A stretch of DNA of 44,463 nt from Pseudomonadota bacterium (GTDB lineage Bacteria; Desulfobacterota; Desulfobulbia; Desulfobulbales; SURF-16): positions 1-44,463 of the forward strand of contig JAHIVT010000051.1 in assembly GCA_018816555.1 (NCBI GenBank). Reading direction: 5' to 3'. Below, piece by piece: positions 42,405-44,463 of the stretch. Every line of letters starts with the position of its first letter. The first letter of the stretch is position 1. The position numbers and the translations under genes are program-made. Below the pieces are notes generated by a model that saw nothing but the letters and a program-made list of their open reading frames with translations, ran no database searches and was not told the DNA's origin.

Positions 42405-42932
42405 TTAAAAAAACAGGCGGAGCATCCTGATCAGCGTGGCTGATGCGTCTTTATGGATCACCGCGTGCCTGATGGAATTGATCATGTAATCCGTGCCGCC
42501 GAATCTGCCGAACAGACCGAATTCCCGCAGCGGGTAAGTGGTCAGGGGAGAAAGCGGCGCGGGATAGCCCGGCGCAAGTATTGCCGTGATCTGCAGTCTG
42601 CTGGTGGGCGCCGCCACCTCGTTGTTGCTTTCGTCCAGATAGGTCATGGTGAGGCTGGCCGCGGCCAGCGGCGGATTGTACGGCGTCACCAGCCCGGTGG
42701 CCGTGGGGTCCGGCGCCGGCGTGCCGGCACTGTCCCAGGTGGTCAGCCCCTGGCCGAAGGACAGGTGATGGATGCCGTCCGTCGGGTCGTTTTTCATGAA
42801 GCCCGCCAGAAGGATTCTGCACCGTTCGACAATGGTATTGCTGACCCAGCCGCTGTCGTGGATCACGCTGCCGTCAGCGCCCTGCAGGATATCCCGGTAA
42901 ATTCCCTTTAACTGATTGCCTATATGTTCCAT
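42405..42932 (-). CDS. phage-tail/injection-system fibre-type protein (smaller paralogue)
   Basis: 175 residues. Shares with the 313-residue protein encoded at 38724-39665 the GW-x-x-NTIVERCRILLAGF segment near residue 30, a G-IHHLSFGQGLTTWDS segment and YPLREFGLFG near 133. Its ATG overlaps the stop of the upstream gene by one base (TAATG). Predicted beta-rich. Probably a fibre-attachment or collar-type component. Confidence 0.6.
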   Translation of the reverse strand: MEHIGNQLKGIYRDILQGADGSVIHDSGWVSNTIVERCRILLAGFMKNDPTDGIHHLSFGQGLTTWDSAGTPAPDPTATGLVTPYNPPLAAASLTMTYLDESNNEVAAPTSRLQITAILAPGYPAPLSPLTTYPLREFGLFGRFGGTDYMINSIRHAVIHKDASATLIRMLRLFF

Positions 42933-44463
42933 TACTCATCTCCTTCTATGACACCGACATGCCACGTCCTGAAGCGGGTGCTGACGGGTGCTGCGGCAAA
43001 ATCAACACTGCCGCCTGCCGTGTACATCGTGCTCCAGGAGCGCAGCCAGCGCCATTCCGGGATCCGGTCGGCATAACTGTCAGTGGGTCCGCTGTAAATC
43101 TCGGTGCTCACCGTTGTCAGGCTGTCTGTATATTCTTCTTCGATAAACCGTGCGTTTTCCGCGGTGGGGAAATCGTAGGTGTAAATTTGCTCTCTGTAGA
43201 TAGCGGGCTCAATGACAAAGACATAGCGCACCTGGATGGGCAGGAACTGATGCAGCACGCCGCGCAACAGCTTCTGGTTGCGCAGGATGAGGCCCGGGTC
43301 CTCGGTGTCCGGGGTAAGGTAGATACCCAGCGTCTGGCGGGAGTACCAGTTGCTGTCAGTCATTTTGCCGCCCGCACCGACGTCATAGGTGTAGGCCTGG
43401 AAATCGGTGAATTTGCCGTGCAGGGCGTTTTTGGCAATGTTGGGCGCCATGCAGCTGACACTACCGGCATAGCGCACATCCATGGTTTTGGTTGCCTTGT
43501 ACACATCACTGCTGTAAGTGAGGTTGCGGTTTGAGCGGTAGAGAAGGAGTCTCTCGCCGCCAGCCGTCAGCGGCAGGGGGTAGCGCTCCGTGTAAGGCGA
43601 GGTGCTGATCTGCTCGACAGCGGACCAACTGTGGGTGGCGGCATCAAGTTCCACGCGCCACAAAGACCAGCTGCCGCTCTGGTCCGAGCTGAAAAAAATC
43701 TCGAGATTGCCGCTCGTATTGGCCAGGGCAACGGGGTCGCTGTCACTGATGTCAGCCGTATCCTTGGGCTTGAGCTGGACGTTCCCCCAGTCCGCGCTGT
43801 TTGCCGGATCGATGGAATCTTTGACCCGGCAGGCCACGGTCCAGCGGCTCTGGCCGGGGAGAAGCGCGGGCTCCTGCCGGGACCAGAGCACCATGAGCCG
43901 CTCGGTGGCGCCGCTGGTGAAGGTCAGCAACACAGGTTCGCTTTCCACCCTGGCATCGAGACCGGCATCCTGGGGGAAGAGGGCAGGGGAGGCAAGCTGC
44001 CAGTCCGCGCCGTCATGGCGGTTGTACTTCATCTGCCAGCGGCCGCCTTCCAGCTCCAGCCAGAAGAGCCACAGTCCGCCGCTGGCGTCCACCGCTGTTG
44101 CCGGGGATCTGCGCTGGTTGGTGAGCGGGCCGAAGGGAGCGACGTCAGACCACGCCCCGTCGCTTCTGCGCCGGAACTGGATGCGCCAGGTGCCGGACTG
44201 CTCATCATAGGAACTCCAGAAGAGCCACAGGGTGCCTGTCTGGAGGGCGGCGGCAGGATACTTGTCAATGGTCGCCTCTTCGCTGAGCGGCTGGCTGGCC
44301 GACCAGCCGTCCGTCGCCGTCCAGGTCTTGTGCCAGATATCCCAGCGGTTCTTTTTTTTGGTATGGTAGAACAGCCAGATGGCGCCCGTCTCGTCGGTTG
44401 CAGTCGCCGGTCGTCCCTCATAGGCGAAATTCAGCGAAAGGGGCGACTCCTGCTGCTGCCACT
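42932..44463 (-). CDS. large repeat protein of the tail-fibre cluster, partial
   Basis: The frame is open to the window edge, so the N-terminus is missing; about 510 codons are visible. The part nearest the edge contains repeated blades with the motif GAIWLFYHTKKKNRWDIWHK, GTLWLFWSSYDEQSG and GGLWLFWLELEGGRW, about 50 residues apart. These are followed further on by LEIFFSSDQSGSWSLWRV, a beta-propeller of the BNR/sialidase-like sort. The C-terminal 250 residues are different and may attach the propeller to the tail. Such propellers on tail-like particles commonly bind surface glycans, which is inference here. Confidence 0.65.
   Translation of the reverse strand, partial: WQQQESPLSLNFAYEGRPATATDETGAIWLFYHTKKKNRWDIWHKTWTATDGWSASQPLSEEATIDKYPAAALQTGTLWLFWSSYDEQSGTWRIQFRRRSDGAWSDVAPFGPLTNQRRSPATAVDASGGLWLFWLELEGGRWQMKYNRHDGADWQLASPALFPQDAGLDARVESEPVLLTFTSGATERLMVLWSRQEPALLPGQSRWTVACRVKDSIDPANSADWGNVQLKPKDTADISDSDPVALANTSGNLEIFFSSDQSGSWSLWRVELDAATHSWSAVEQISTSPYTERYPLPLTAGGERLLLYRSNRNLTYSSDVYKATKTMDVRYAGSVSCMAPNIAKNALHGKFTDFQAYTYDVGAGGKMTDSNWYSRQTLGIYLTPDTEDPGLILRNQKLLRGVLHQFLPIQVRYVFVIEPAIYREQIYTYDFPTAENARFIEEEYTDSLTTVSTEIYSGPTDSYADRIPEWRWLRSWSTMYTAGGSVDFAAAPVSTRFRTWHVGVIEGDE

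Overview
The window looks like accessory chromosome from a free-living Gram-negative bacterium with mixed base composition. The chemoreceptor with a large periplasmic helical sensor, the hybrid sensor kinase, the PEP-CTERM-type sorting tail, the many palindromic repeats and the tail-fibre-like genes would all fit a sulfate- or sulfur-metabolising member of the Desulfobacterota. That assignment is an inference from gene style only; there is no rRNA, tRNA or housekeeping marker here to fix it.

Region 1 (1-4170) is transposon territory. A Mu/TniA-type DDE transposase and a TniB-type AAA+ ATPase are followed by two short paralogous tyrosine recombinases instead of the serine resolvase of Tn5053/Tn402. 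On its left is a broken piece of another Mu-type transposase. On its right is a BrnT toxin cut down to its last codons in front of an intact BrnA antitoxin.

Region 2 (4751-21596) is a large co-directional antiphage-type cassette: a 1751-residue DUF1998 helicase with a C-terminal Vsr-like nuclease fold, a DrmD-like SNF2 helicase, an Eco57I/PglX-like N6-adenine methyltransferase, a broken 5' piece of a putative nuclease gene, a 545-residue orphan protein, and an 879-residue phospholipase-D-fold protein. The parts are those of DISARM (SNF2 helicase, methylase, helicase, DUF1998, PLD), but helicase and DUF1998 are in one polypeptide and an unfamiliar protein has been added. I read it as a DISARM-related variant. 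The methylase would mark host DNA; the helicases, PLD protein and nuclease fold would act on unmarked DNA.

Region 3 (21597-26256) starts with an AT-rich spacer that holds one CRISPR-like repeat and a set of short TATGTTGC repeats. Four minus-strand genes follow, each unit ending in an attC-like recombination site. This is an integron gene-cassette cluster without its integrase (a CALIN). The cassettes carry a HEPN-type protein, a membrane-anchored coiled-coil protein, and a coupled DUF3010 plus Hanks-type kinase pair.

Region 4 (26690-30329) has a frameshifted insertion-sequence gene, an exported TPR-like protein, the sorting tail of a lost PEP-CTERM protein and a small Cys-rich gene. Region 5 (30943-38615) is sensory: a three-PAS LuxR-type regulator, a methyl-accepting chemotaxis protein, a substrate-binding lipoprotein and a Cache-HAMP-PAS hybrid histidine kinase. 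The last two genes are 8 bases apart and probably form a periplasmic ligand sensor.

Region 6 (38724-44463, minus strand) is a phage-tail or contractile-injection-type fibre gene cluster. It is interrupted by three copies of a roughly 180-base, highly structured repeat whose outer arms differ from copy to copy but stay complementary within each copy, plus two other palindromic repeat types.
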